A stretch of 9,513 nucleotides of DNA from Nostocaceae cyanobacterium CSSed10_463m (lineage in GTDB: Bacteria > Cyanobacteriota > Cyanobacteriia > Cyanobacteriales > Nostocaceae): assembly GCA_003556955.1 (NCBI GenBank), contig PWQB01000722.1, positions 1 through 9,513 of the forward strand, read 5' to 3'. The notes under the pieces are model-generated. The model was not told where the DNA came from. It saw only the letters and a program-made list of their open reading frames with translations, and did not search any database. This document shows positions 1-5,540 of the stretch, one piece after another; positions within the stretch are counted from its first letter, which is position 1; the number at the start of each line of letters is the position of its first letter. The translations under genes were made by a program, and so were the position numbers.

Positions 1-6
1 CGGTTA

Positions 7-60
7 GGGCGGGTTTAGTAGTATTGTCGTTTATGTTGAAGGATATCTGTAAACCCGCCC
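7..60. repeat. Perfect 11-bp inverted repeat downstream of the aminotransferase gene
   Basis: GGGCGGGTTTA (7-17) and its exact reverse complement TAAACCCGCCC (50-60) flank a 32-nt spacer. The sequence lies just beyond the stop codon of the minus-strand aminotransferase gene, so it could help end or protect that transcript, although there is no clear T-run. Short palindromes with this GC-rich arm are, from memory, common dispersed repeats in Nostoc-type genomes. The stretch between it and the gene (61-80) is a degenerate tandem of CTCCACA-like units. Confidence 0.5.
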
Positions 61-78
61 CTACTCCACACTCCACAC

Positions 79-1221
79 TCAGCACTCTTTCAAAGCATAA
101 ATTACCTGATCTTGCTGTTCATGCGTCAGTTCTGGGAACATGGGTAAAGATAGAACCTCGTGACAAGCTAACTCGGCTACTGGTAATTGTCCTGGATGAT
201 ATCCTAAACTTTGATAAACGGGTTGCAAATGTAAGGGCTGGGGATAGTAAACCATTGAATTTACTCCCTGTGCTTGCAGTTGACTACGCACTGATTCTCG
301 GTGAGTGGCGATCGCACCATTTTTTCCCTCAGTTAATACGCGAATGGTATATTGATTCCAGACACTCATCCCACCGGCTAATTCTTTTGGTGCAACAATA
401 CCGGGAATTTGACTGAGAAACTGCTGATAATAAGCTGCGATCGCACGTCGTTGATTATTCCAAATATCTAGATAACGTAGTTTAATTTGCAGAATAGCGG
501 CTTGCAGACTATCTAAACGACTATTTACACCAACTTCTTCGTAATAATAGCGATTTTTCTGCCCATGTTCCTTGAGTACCCGTATTTTTGCCGCCAATTC
601 AGAATCATTAGTGGTAATCGCTCCACCATCGCCACAACCGCCTAAATTCTTGGTAGGGTAGAAACTAAAGCAACCAATATGTCCGATACTGCCAACTTTT
701 TGATTGTTCCAACTTGCACCTGTAGCTTGAGCGCAATCTTCAATCACTGCTAAATTGTGCGCCTGTGCGATCGCCATCAGTGCTGTCATATCCACAGGTT
801 GTCCAAATAAGTGAACCGGGATAATCGCTTTGGTTTTAGGGGTAATGGCTGCGGCTACTTGCTGCAAATCAATATTAAAAGTATCAGTGTCAATATCAAC
901 AAAAATTGGTTTTGCACCCACAGCACTAATAACTTCGGCTGTAGCCACAAAGGTGAAAGGTGTGGTGATAACTTCGTCACCTTGACCAATTTCTAAAGCC
1001 CGTAAAGCTAAATACAGTGCATCAGTCCCAGAGTTACAGCCTATACAATAATTTACATCGTGATAGGTAGCAAACTGTTGCTCAAAGCTTTCCACTAAAG
1101 GGCCGCCAATATAACGCCCAGAAGCCAAAACTTCTAAAACGGCTGCACTCACTTCTGCTTCAATAGTGGCGTATTGTTGCTTAATATCAAAGGCAGGAAT
1201 AGAATTTACACTTTGGATCAT
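79..1221 (-). CDS. DegT/DnrJ/EryC1/StrS family PLP-dependent sugar aminotransferase
   Basis: The 380-aa product is a fold-type I aminotransferase that would transfer an amino group, usually from glutamate, to a keto-sugar nucleotide for surface polysaccharide, O-antigen or glycan synthesis in the cytoplasm. The phosphate-binding loop GCNSGTDALYLAL is at about residues 61-73. EDCAQA at 161-166 supplies the Asp (D162) that contacts the pyridine nitrogen. SFYPTKNLGGCGDGGA at 186-201 carries the PLP-binding lysine K191. VNSRLDSLQAA follows at about 233-243. Length and motif order fit a complete member, and the opening IPAFDIKQQYATIE resembles the WbpE/EryC1-like branch. The sugar substrate cannot be told from sequence. 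ATG at 1219-1221 is used; there is no strong Shine-Dalgarno sequence. No sugar-nucleotide genes are seen beside it, though any could lie left of the window. It diverges from the fetB-like gene. Confidence 0.93.
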   Translation of the reverse strand: MIQSVNSIPAFDIKQQYATIEAEVSAAVLEVLASGRYIGGPLVESFEQQFATYHDVNYCIGCNSGTDALYLALRALEIGQGDEVITTPFTFVATAEVISAVGAKPIFVDIDTDTFNIDLQQVAAAITPKTKAIIPVHLFGQPVDMTALMAIAQAHNLAVIEDCAQATGASWNNQKVGSIGHIGCFSFYPTKNLGGCGDGGAITTNDSELAAKIRVLKEHGQKNRYYYEEVGVNSRLDSLQAAILQIKLRYLDIWNNQRRAIAAYYQQFLSQIPGIVAPKELAGGMSVWNQYTIRVLTEGKNGAIATHRESVRSQLQAQGVNSMVYYPQPLHLQPVYQSLGYHPGQLPVAELACHEVLSLPMFPELTHEQQDQVIYALKEC

Positions 1222-1517
1222 GAGTTTTTATTTTATCTGAAGATACAAAGGATGCACTGCGACTGCCAATTTTTGCTATGAGAATTTTGATCAAAAAGCT
1301 TTGCAAAGACTGTCGCCCCGAATATGCATCAAAATTGGGTTTTTACTGTAATTATTTTATGGTTAAGGATACCATTGGTTGGTAGAAAATGCGATGCATA
1401 TCACCCAAGATCCTATACTGGGAATTAAAGTTCCAAGTTGTTTGATCCCCAAAACTGGAATTAGGGAATGAGAAGAAATATTTTCATATTTTTTTGTGAG
1501 CAGGAAATGGAGAATTG
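1222..1517. promoter_or_regulatory. Divergent intergenic region with several palindromes
   Basis: This 296-bp spacer must hold the promoters of both flanking genes. It contains a perfect 12-bp palindrome TTTTGATCAAAA (1285-1296) followed two bases later by the 10-bp palindrome CTTTGCAAAG (1299-1308). It also contains a matched pair of 9-mers in opposite orientation, ATATGCATC (1322-1330) and GATGCATAT (1393-1401), 62 bp apart. TATACT at 1414-1419 resembles a -10 box for the plus-strand gene but has no convincing -35 at the right distance. Operator function is inferred only from symmetry and position. Confidence 0.35.
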
Positions 1518-2294
1518 ATGCAGGATTTAATCAAGCTGGATTTTGTGGATTTAGCTATTGCTGTGGGATTGATGGCGATCGCCATTGGTTTATCTGCCTG
1601 GGAAAAATTAGGACTAGAATTAAACTTAGTGACTGCTACAGGCAGAACCATCTTACAACTACTTGTATTAGGGTACGTTTTAGACTTCATCTTTGCTTTA
1701 AACAATGTTTGGGGAGTGTTGGCGATTTTAGCAGTAATCTTGACAGTTGCAGCCATTGTTGCCAAAAATCGTATCAGTCCGAAAATTCCCCAAGTTTTAC
1801 CCTTGGTATGGGGAGCAATTTTAATTAGTACTGCTGTGACAGTTATTTATACTAATTTTTTAATTATTCAACCGGAGAGATGGTATGAACCCCGTTATGT
1901 AATTCCTCTAGCCGGGATAGTATTGGGTAATGCCATGAATGCAGCTGCGATCGCAGGGGAACGTCTTGTCAGTACAATGAATAGTCAGTCTGTGGAAATA
2001 GAAACACACTTAAGCTTAGGTGCAACTCCCCAGCAAGCAGTCAGCCAGTACCGCAAAGAAGCCATTAGAGCCGCATTTCTCCCGACTCTCAACCAAATGA
2101 TGCTCATGGGTATGGTAGCTATCCCCGGAATTACCACAGGTCAGTTAATCGCCGGAATCAGACCAATTGATGCTATTTCCTACGAAATTGTGATTATTTT
2201 TATGGTTGCGGCTTCCAACTTGCTGACAACTATATTAATCACGAGAGGATTGTACCGTCAGTTTTTCAACTCCGCCGCCCAGTTGGTCAGGTGA
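1518..2294 (+). CDS. fetB: FetB/YbbM-type (UPF0014) ABC transporter permease
   Basis: The 258-aa integral membrane protein has about seven hydrophobic segments, near residues 9-27, 41-60, 64-85, 94-117, 127-148, 190-214 and 220-245. The family signature region is recognisable: TGRTILQLLVLGYVL after the first segment, then PLAGIVLGNAMNAAAIAGERL, then LSLGATPQQAVSQYRKEAIRAAFLPTLNQM and VAIPGITTGQLIAG. In E. coli, FetB is the membrane part of the FetAB complex linked to iron export and oxidative-stress resistance; plant ALS3/STAR2 proteins belong to the same family. Function here is inferred from the family. The ATPase partner FetA is absent from the window. I place the start at ATG 1518, because GGAG at 1509-1512 lies 5 nt upstream of it; the in-frame TTG at 1515 is too close to that site. 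Confidence 0.85.
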   Translation: MQDLIKLDFVDLAIAVGLMAIAIGLSAWEKLGLELNLVTATGRTILQLLVLGYVLDFIFALNNVWGVLAILAVILTVAAIVAKNRISPKIPQVLPLVWGAILISTAVTVIYTNFLIIQPERWYEPRYVIPLAGIVLGNAMNAAAIAGERLVSTMNSQSVEIETHLSLGATPQQAVSQYRKEAIRAAFLPTLNQMMLMGMVAIPGITTGQLIAGIRPIDAISYEIVIIFMVAASNLLTTILITRGLYRQFFNSAAQLVR

Positions 2295-2337
2295 GGCGGA
2301 AGAGGCAGGGGGGCAGGGTGCAGGGGGGAGAAGACAG
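2295..2337 (+). other. G-rich tract with possible G-quadruplex
   Basis: Immediately after the fetB stop codon the plus strand carries runs of six, three and six G (2308-2313, 2316-2318, 2323-2328) preceded by GAGGCGGAAGAGG. The two long runs can each supply one or two G-triads, so an intramolecular quadruplex is possible but not certain. Purine-rich spacer tracts of this sort are frequent next to short tandem repeats in Nostoc-type genomes, from memory. Confidence 0.35.
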
Positions 2338-2345
2338 TAACTTCC

Positions 2346-2443
2346 GACTAATGACTAATGACTAATGACTAATGACTAATGACTAATGACTAATGACTAA
2401 TGACTAATGACCAATGACCAATGACCAATGACTAATAACTAAT
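2346..2443. repeat. Heptanucleotide short tandem repeat array (STRR type), 14 units of GACTAAT
   Basis: Fourteen consecutive 7-bp units fill 98 bp with no slippage of phase: nine GACTAAT, three GACCAAT, one GACTAAT and a last AACTAAT. The single C-for-T variant is confined to three adjacent units, as expected if they were duplicated together by slippage. Because 7 is not a multiple of 3 and the unit contains TGA, TAA and, on the other strand, TAG, the array stops translation in all six frames. Heptanucleotide STRRs are a known feature of heterocystous cyanobacteria. It lies between fetB and the TPR gene, ending 37 bp before the latter's start codon. Confidence 0.95.
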
Positions 2444-2480
2444 GTCCTAAAATAGAAATTGACGTTCCCCAGCAGTTAAA

Positions 2481-4322
2481 GTGTCTGAATCTTTGCCAAT
2501 CCGCGACCGCTATCTTGCTTTTATTGATGAAATTATTGAATCCACTCTCAAGGGCAAAATTAGCTCTGTAGAGATGGTGTATCAAATGCTGCAAAAAAAT
2601 ATAATTTCAGGGACGGGGGAAGTCTTTGAGTTAGTTTTGAGCGATCGCCTCAGTAATATTCAAAGCCAAGTGGATGGTGAAACCGATGAACTCAAGCAAG
2701 CCAAAGCCAACCGGAAATTAAGAGCGCTTAAGACCATTCAAAGCCAATGGCAAAGATATTCGCAGCAAAATCAAGCTACAGAAGCGATCGCCTCAGCAGT
2801 TAGAGAAATTACTACAGCTGCTAAAGATGAACGTCTGACTATATTTTTACGAGTTATCGACCCCAATCAGAAGCAACCGCCAAATACACAACAACTACAA
2901 CAGTTAGCCAAAGGTTTACAACAATTCGCTCAAGTAGATGGTGATTTACAGGAAATATCCCAGGGAATTACCCGTGGTTTAAGCACTTGGCAAGGACTAC
3001 AAGACCACTTGGTAAGCTGGATGTATGAGCAAAATCAACAATTGGGTTTTGGTGGCGTTCCCGGCGAAAGTGGTCCCTGGGCAACTTGGGCAAAACAAGT
3101 TAAAAGTCATGTCCCCCAATCCCTGCTTCGCGCCTTTGCAATGGGAGAATCTGCGATTGAATTTGCCGAAAAACAAAGCAGTATTAGTCTCAGTGATTGG
3201 GTAGAAGTAGCATTAATGTTACAGTACCTGCAACGGGGCTTAGTCAACTGGTTCGACCAACAAGCCTACAATGTCCAAGCCGGGTCAAAAATGTCAATTT
3301 CCACATTCTTGACCTTTGCAGTAATTTGGAGTCAGTTAGCCAGTGGTTTTCAAAGTAAAGCCGCATACAGTAATGGCTGTTCTCAAATTATGCTCCAAAT
3401 TTTACGCACCTTTGCCCAACGTCCGTATTTTCCCCTTTATGGTGGGATTTTCGCATCTTTTGCCGGTAACTCTTTACGGGATGCTTTAGATTATCTGGAT
3501 GAACCTTTAAGACGAGTTGAGGGAACCCAGGAAAAAGCCAGAATCCTGACACTGTTAGGCTATTCACAGCGTGCATTAGGACAATATCAGCGTTCAATTC
3601 AGTTTCATCAACAAGCTTTGGAGATAGCGAGAAACGCAGGCGATCGCCCCTGTGAACTTGCCAATCTCAACCACCTCAGCCGCACGTATGTACAAGAAAA
3701 AAATTATACTGAGGCAATAAATAATAGTCAACGGGCATTAATGCTGAGTCGTCAAGCCGGGGAAAGGACAGCAGAAGCTAATGCCTTGGTAAACTTAGGT
3801 TACAGCGAAGTTATGCAGGCGCAAAAGCTGGAACAAGTAGAAACAGAAGTTTATGAATCAGCTATTAACTATTTAGAACAAGGATTAAAATTATCAGAAC
3901 AATTAGGAGATATTCAAAGTAAAGCTTTATGTTTTAGTAGCTTAGGTATTGCTTATTTAGTGATAGGTCAATCAGAAGCAGCAATTCCCTATTTAGAAAA
4001 TGCTTTTAAAACAGCCCAAGTTGCTGGAGACTTATATCTTCAAGGACGAAATTTAGCTTATTTATCGGAAGCTTATTATAATTTACAAAATTCCGAAAAA
4101 GCGATTTATACAGGTGGCTTAGGAATGTATTTGTTAGAGCAAATTGCTTCTAATGAATGGCGACAATCAGCAGGTTTACTGACAATTTTACAAGGACAAA
4201 TGGGAGCAGAAGCTTTCCAAACTTTATTACAACAACATCGCCCGAAAATGATTGCGATTATTGGTGTAGATGGATATGATTACATTCCCAAATTGTTAGA
4301 AATTTACAAAGAAAGTATGTAA
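2481..4322 (+). CDS. TPR-repeat protein with an uncharacterised helical N-terminal half
   Basis: The 613-aa product has no signal peptide or membrane segment and is probably cytoplasmic. Residues 1-340 are mostly helical and Gln-rich and match no family I recognise. About five tetratricopeptide repeats follow, near residues 352-387, 392-427, 432-475 (with an insertion around MQAQKLEQVETEVYES), 480-515 and 519-555. Each has the LGY/A...GQY..AI....AL.....G pattern of the 40-residue kinesin-light-chain/TPR_12 type. The last 60 residues contain QTLLQQHRPKMIAIIGVDGYDYIP. TPRs form a protein-binding scaffold; the partner is unknown. The start is GTG at 2481: an in-frame TGA at 2460-2462 rules out anything earlier, and the next Met is residue 31. 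No clear Shine-Dalgarno precedes it, and the tandem repeat array ends just upstream, so its promoter must lie in or before that array. Confidence 0.85.
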   Translation: MSESLPIRDRYLAFIDEIIESTLKGKISSVEMVYQMLQKNIISGTGEVFELVLSDRLSNIQSQVDGETDELKQAKANRKLRALKTIQSQWQRYSQQNQATEAIASAVREITTAAKDERLTIFLRVIDPNQKQPPNTQQLQQLAKGLQQFAQVDGDLQEISQGITRGLSTWQGLQDHLVSWMYEQNQQLGFGGVPGESGPWATWAKQVKSHVPQSLLRAFAMGESAIEFAEKQSSISLSDWVEVALMLQYLQRGLVNWFDQQAYNVQAGSKMSISTFLTFAVIWSQLASGFQSKAAYSNGCSQIMLQILRTFAQRPYFPLYGGIFASFAGNSLRDALDYLDEPLRRVEGTQEKARILTLLGYSQRALGQYQRSIQFHQQALEIARNAGDRPCELANLNHLSRTYVQEKNYTEAINNSQRALMLSRQAGERTAEANALVNLGYSEVMQAQKLEQVETEVYESAINYLEQGLKLSEQLGDIQSKALCFSSLGIAYLVIGQSEAAIPYLENAFKTAQVAGDLYLQGRNLAYLSEAYYNLQNSEKAIYTGGLGMYLLEQIASNEWRQSAGLLTILQGQMGAEAFQTLLQQHRPKMIAIIGVDGYDYIPKLLEIYKESM

Positions 4323-4366
4323 ATATGAAAAGTTTGTAGTCAGGACTTTAGTCCTTTTCATATTTT
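4321..4366 (+). terminator. Terminator-like hairpin overlapping the TPR gene stop codon
   Basis: AAATATGAAAAG (4321-4332) pairs perfectly with CTTTTCATATTT (4354-4365), giving a 12-bp stem that starts inside the stop codon. Its loop contains a second nested hairpin, GACT-TT-AGTC (4344-4353). The descending arm ends in ATTTTA, a short T-run. This fits factor-independent ending of the TPR transcript, although the stem is AT-rich and the U-tract is short. Confidence 0.6.
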
Positions 4367-4594
4367 ACACCCGTCGCAATAACCCGGCGGAGGTTCTTTT
4401 TCACATCACGTAAAAAGTAAAAACATCCTACCAGCCTTAGATTTCACAAAGCTTCAACCCAACCTACTGGCTGACGTAAAAAACCTATTAAACCCTCTTC
4501 CCTTGGCGTTCTTTGCGTCTTGGCGGTTCGTTTTTCCATTCTTCTATAAGACCTGGAAGACGGTGCGTTAGGCTAAAGCCATAACACACCCTAC
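4367..4594. repeat. Non-coding spacer with degenerate CGCAAAGA-type repeats and a palindrome
   Basis: No gene is seen here. At 4501-4535 lies a degenerate tandem on the minus strand made of units like CGCCAAGA/CGCAAAGA, a dispersed Nostoc-type repeat related to the perfect CGCAAAGG triplet at 8225-8248. At 4562-4590, GGTGCGTTAGGC and GCCATAACACACC form a hairpin of 12 pairs with one mismatch (C4566/A4586), one bulged A (4581) and a TAAA loop. This small palindrome ends next to the CTAC that borders the following MITE-like element. Confidence 0.5.
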
Positions 4595-4698
4595 TGGATC
4601 GACACGCCTAAAATGTTGCAATAGATTTTTGAGAAAATTGAGATAAATCAATGTTTTCTGCTTTTTCACTAATGCACTATTTTAGCTGTGTCGATCCA
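4595..4698. mobile_element. 104-bp MITE-like element with 26-bp inverted ends
   Basis: The left end (4595-4620, beginning TGGATCGACAC) and the right end (4673-4698, ending GTGTCGATCCA) are inverted copies matching at 22 of 26 positions, with the outer 11 bp identical. The interior is itself palindromic: AGAAAATTGA at 4632-4641 pairs with TCAA and TTTTCT at 4648-4659 with a 2-nt bulge, so nearly the whole element could fold as one hairpin. CTAC occurs immediately outside both ends (4591-4594 and 4699-4702), consistent with a 4-bp target duplication. It encodes nothing and would need a transposase supplied in trans. The parental insertion sequence is not identified. Confidence 0.7.
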
Positions 4699-4737
4699 CT
4701 ACATAATAATTAGATAATCGGGTTCCTATCTGAAAAA

Positions 4738-5010
4738 TTACAGCAGTGGTCGCAATTCTGCAACTGTATTTGCTGTGATAATTGCCCGCAAAATCATTTT
4801 TAAACGTTCTAAATCCGATATTTCGACAATTTGCGGCATCAATTCCAACCCATCGCTACCAAATTTGGCTTCTAAGCTAGTTTCAATGCTAAAAGTTATT
4901 CCTTGTCGTTGTCCGCGTGTTTCACCGCGTGCTTCACCACGTGCTTCACCGCGCGCTTCACCTTCGCGTAATATTTCTTGATACCAAGGCGACTCATGTA
5001 ACACAGCCAT
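4738..5010 (-). CDS. Orphan C-terminal fragment of an Rpn/PD-(D/E)XK-type protein with GEAR repeats
   Basis: The 90-aa product begins MAVLHESPWYQEILREG, passes through a run of Gly-Glu-Ala-Arg tetrapeptides, and ends in a helical stretch with LEAKFGSDGLELMPQI and DLERLKMILRAIITA. This order (ESxxYQEIL, then a charged G-E-x-R run, then LExxFG, then a short helical tail) is that of the C-terminus of cyanobacterial Rpn-family recombination-promoting nuclease/putative transposase proteins. The nuclease domain is missing: upstream the frame closes at a TAA (5053-5055), which falls in the palindromes of the neighbouring element. Start 5010 is chosen because GAGG lies 6 nt upstream; ATG at 5022 is in frame (94 aa) but has no ribosome site. 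It may be a remnant or a free-standing small protein; no activity can be claimed. Confidence 0.55.
   Translation of the reverse strand: MAVLHESPWYQEILREGEARGEARGEARGETRGQRQGITFSIETSLEAKFGSDGLELMPQIVEISDLERLKMILRAIITANTVAELRPLL
4918..4968 (-). repeat. In-frame 12-bp tandem repeat encoding Gly-Glu-Ala-Arg
   Basis: On the minus strand about four units of GGTGAAGCNCGY follow one another inside the Rpn-like fragment, preceded by a diverged GAAGGTGAAGCG start and ending in GGTGAAACACGC. As 12 is a multiple of three, copy number can change without breaking the frame. Such length-variable charged spacers are typical of this protein family. Confidence 0.75.
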
Positions 5011-5329
5011 ATCCCACCTCATTATAATAAAACAGGCTGAAAACCCTTGAGGTTAAGTTTTTACGCCACGCTCTAAAACTTAACCATCCTTTAGGCAAGG
5101 GATGAAAGCCAGTCAGAGGCTAAAGCCTCGAGTGACTTGTGTTATACTACTTACAACAGGAAAGGTAATCAACCTGTATAAAAACCTAACTGCCTAACGG
5201 TAATCTGTACCTTGATAATTAAATCTATGCGGTTCTACTGCATTGTTCTAGTTTCTTCCTAGCAGTAGGTAGAAGATTTATAGGAGCTAGACGAATCAGA
5301 ATTTTGAAACTTTATGGTTTCATACTCAA

Positions 5330-5478
5330 CAGGATTTGCAGCAATGCAACTACGGTCGGGCAGACCGAAAGTTAACGCTTGGGGAGAGTCCCACCTCTGA
5401 GTTAGATAACGCAAGGAGTCTAGTTTAAGTGGTCTCGTTGAACCAAGAATCCCCGTGTCTTTAGACAGGGGAGTGTCA
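5330..5478 (+). ncRNA. Possible omega-RNA (TnpB guide RNA scaffold) without TnpB
   Basis: In IS605-type elements the 3' end of tnpB and the right end are transcribed as a guide RNA whose scaffold finishes in the right-end hairpin and whose guide is the flanking DNA. Here the expected 3' hairpin is CCCC-G-TGTC-TTTA-GACA-GGGG at 5451-5471, preceded by GAAT and followed by AGTGTCA. Further 5' are CGGTC/GACCG (5353-5357 with 5363-5367) and the stretch GTGGTCTCGTTGAACCAAG (5429-5447), which I recall from ends of cyanobacterial tnpB elements. A 28-codon open stretch (5314-5400, ending GRPKVNAWGESHL) may be a scrap of the TnpB tail, which is speculative. The 5' limit is arbitrary. The would-be guide is the sequence after about 5478. 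Confidence 0.4.
5451..5471 (+). terminator. Right-end hairpin of the IS605-like element
   Basis: The arms CCCC (5451-5454) plus TGTC (5456-5459) pair with GACA (5464-5467) plus GGGG (5468-5471) around a TTTA loop, with G5455 bulged. There is no T-run after it, so it fits a transposon-end hairpin better than an intrinsic terminator, though it could also slow polymerase moving toward the convergent gene. Confidence 0.55.
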
Positions 5479-5540
5479 TATCTTGAACTAACGCCGTCTC
5501 TAGTACAAAGGTAGCAAAAAAATCGAGTTTAACAAACAAA

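Larger units (their letters stand above)
5051..5478 (+). mobile_element. Palindrome-rich IS200/IS605-like element lacking transposase and TnpB
   Basis: About 430 bp with no substantial ORF carry the architecture of an IS200/IS605 element whose interior has been lost. At the left are three hairpins in a row: GGTTAAGTTTT/AAAACTTAACC (5051-5061 with 5075-5085), CATCCTTT/AAGGGATG (5085-5092 with 5097-5104, one G-T pair) and AGTCA-GAGGC/GCCTC-TGACT (5111-5137 with a 3-nt bulge). Next come a -10-like TATACT (5144-5149) and a ribosome-site-like AGGAAAGG (5158-5165) that lead into no start codon. At the right is a conserved-looking tail ending GAAT, a C4/G4 hairpin with a CTTTAG centre, then AGTGTCA. 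That mirrors the right end of ISDra2 as I remember it. Exact ends are uncertain; the left boundary is a guess from the first palindrome. Confidence 0.5.

Noticed and set aside
24..416. 130-codon plus-strand open frame
   Set aside because: It lies antisense to the well-supported aminotransferase gene and its translation has no family character.
1414..1419. TATACT as the fetB promoter -10 box
   Set aside because: No acceptable -35 lies 16-18 bp upstream, so it is mentioned only as a possibility in the spacer entry.
1484..1828. Open frames on both strands inside the fetB gene
   Set aside because: They overlap a gene with clear membrane-protein composition and family motifs, and start without ribosome sites.
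2346..2443. Possible CRISPR array
   Set aside because: Units are only 7 bp and directly abutting, with no spacers, so it is a simple tandem repeat.
5051..5085. Intrinsic terminator for a minus-strand or plus-strand transcript
   Set aside because: The 11-bp stem has a 13-nt loop and no T-run after either arm, and it sits upstream of the Rpn-like fragment. It fits a transposon-end hairpin better.
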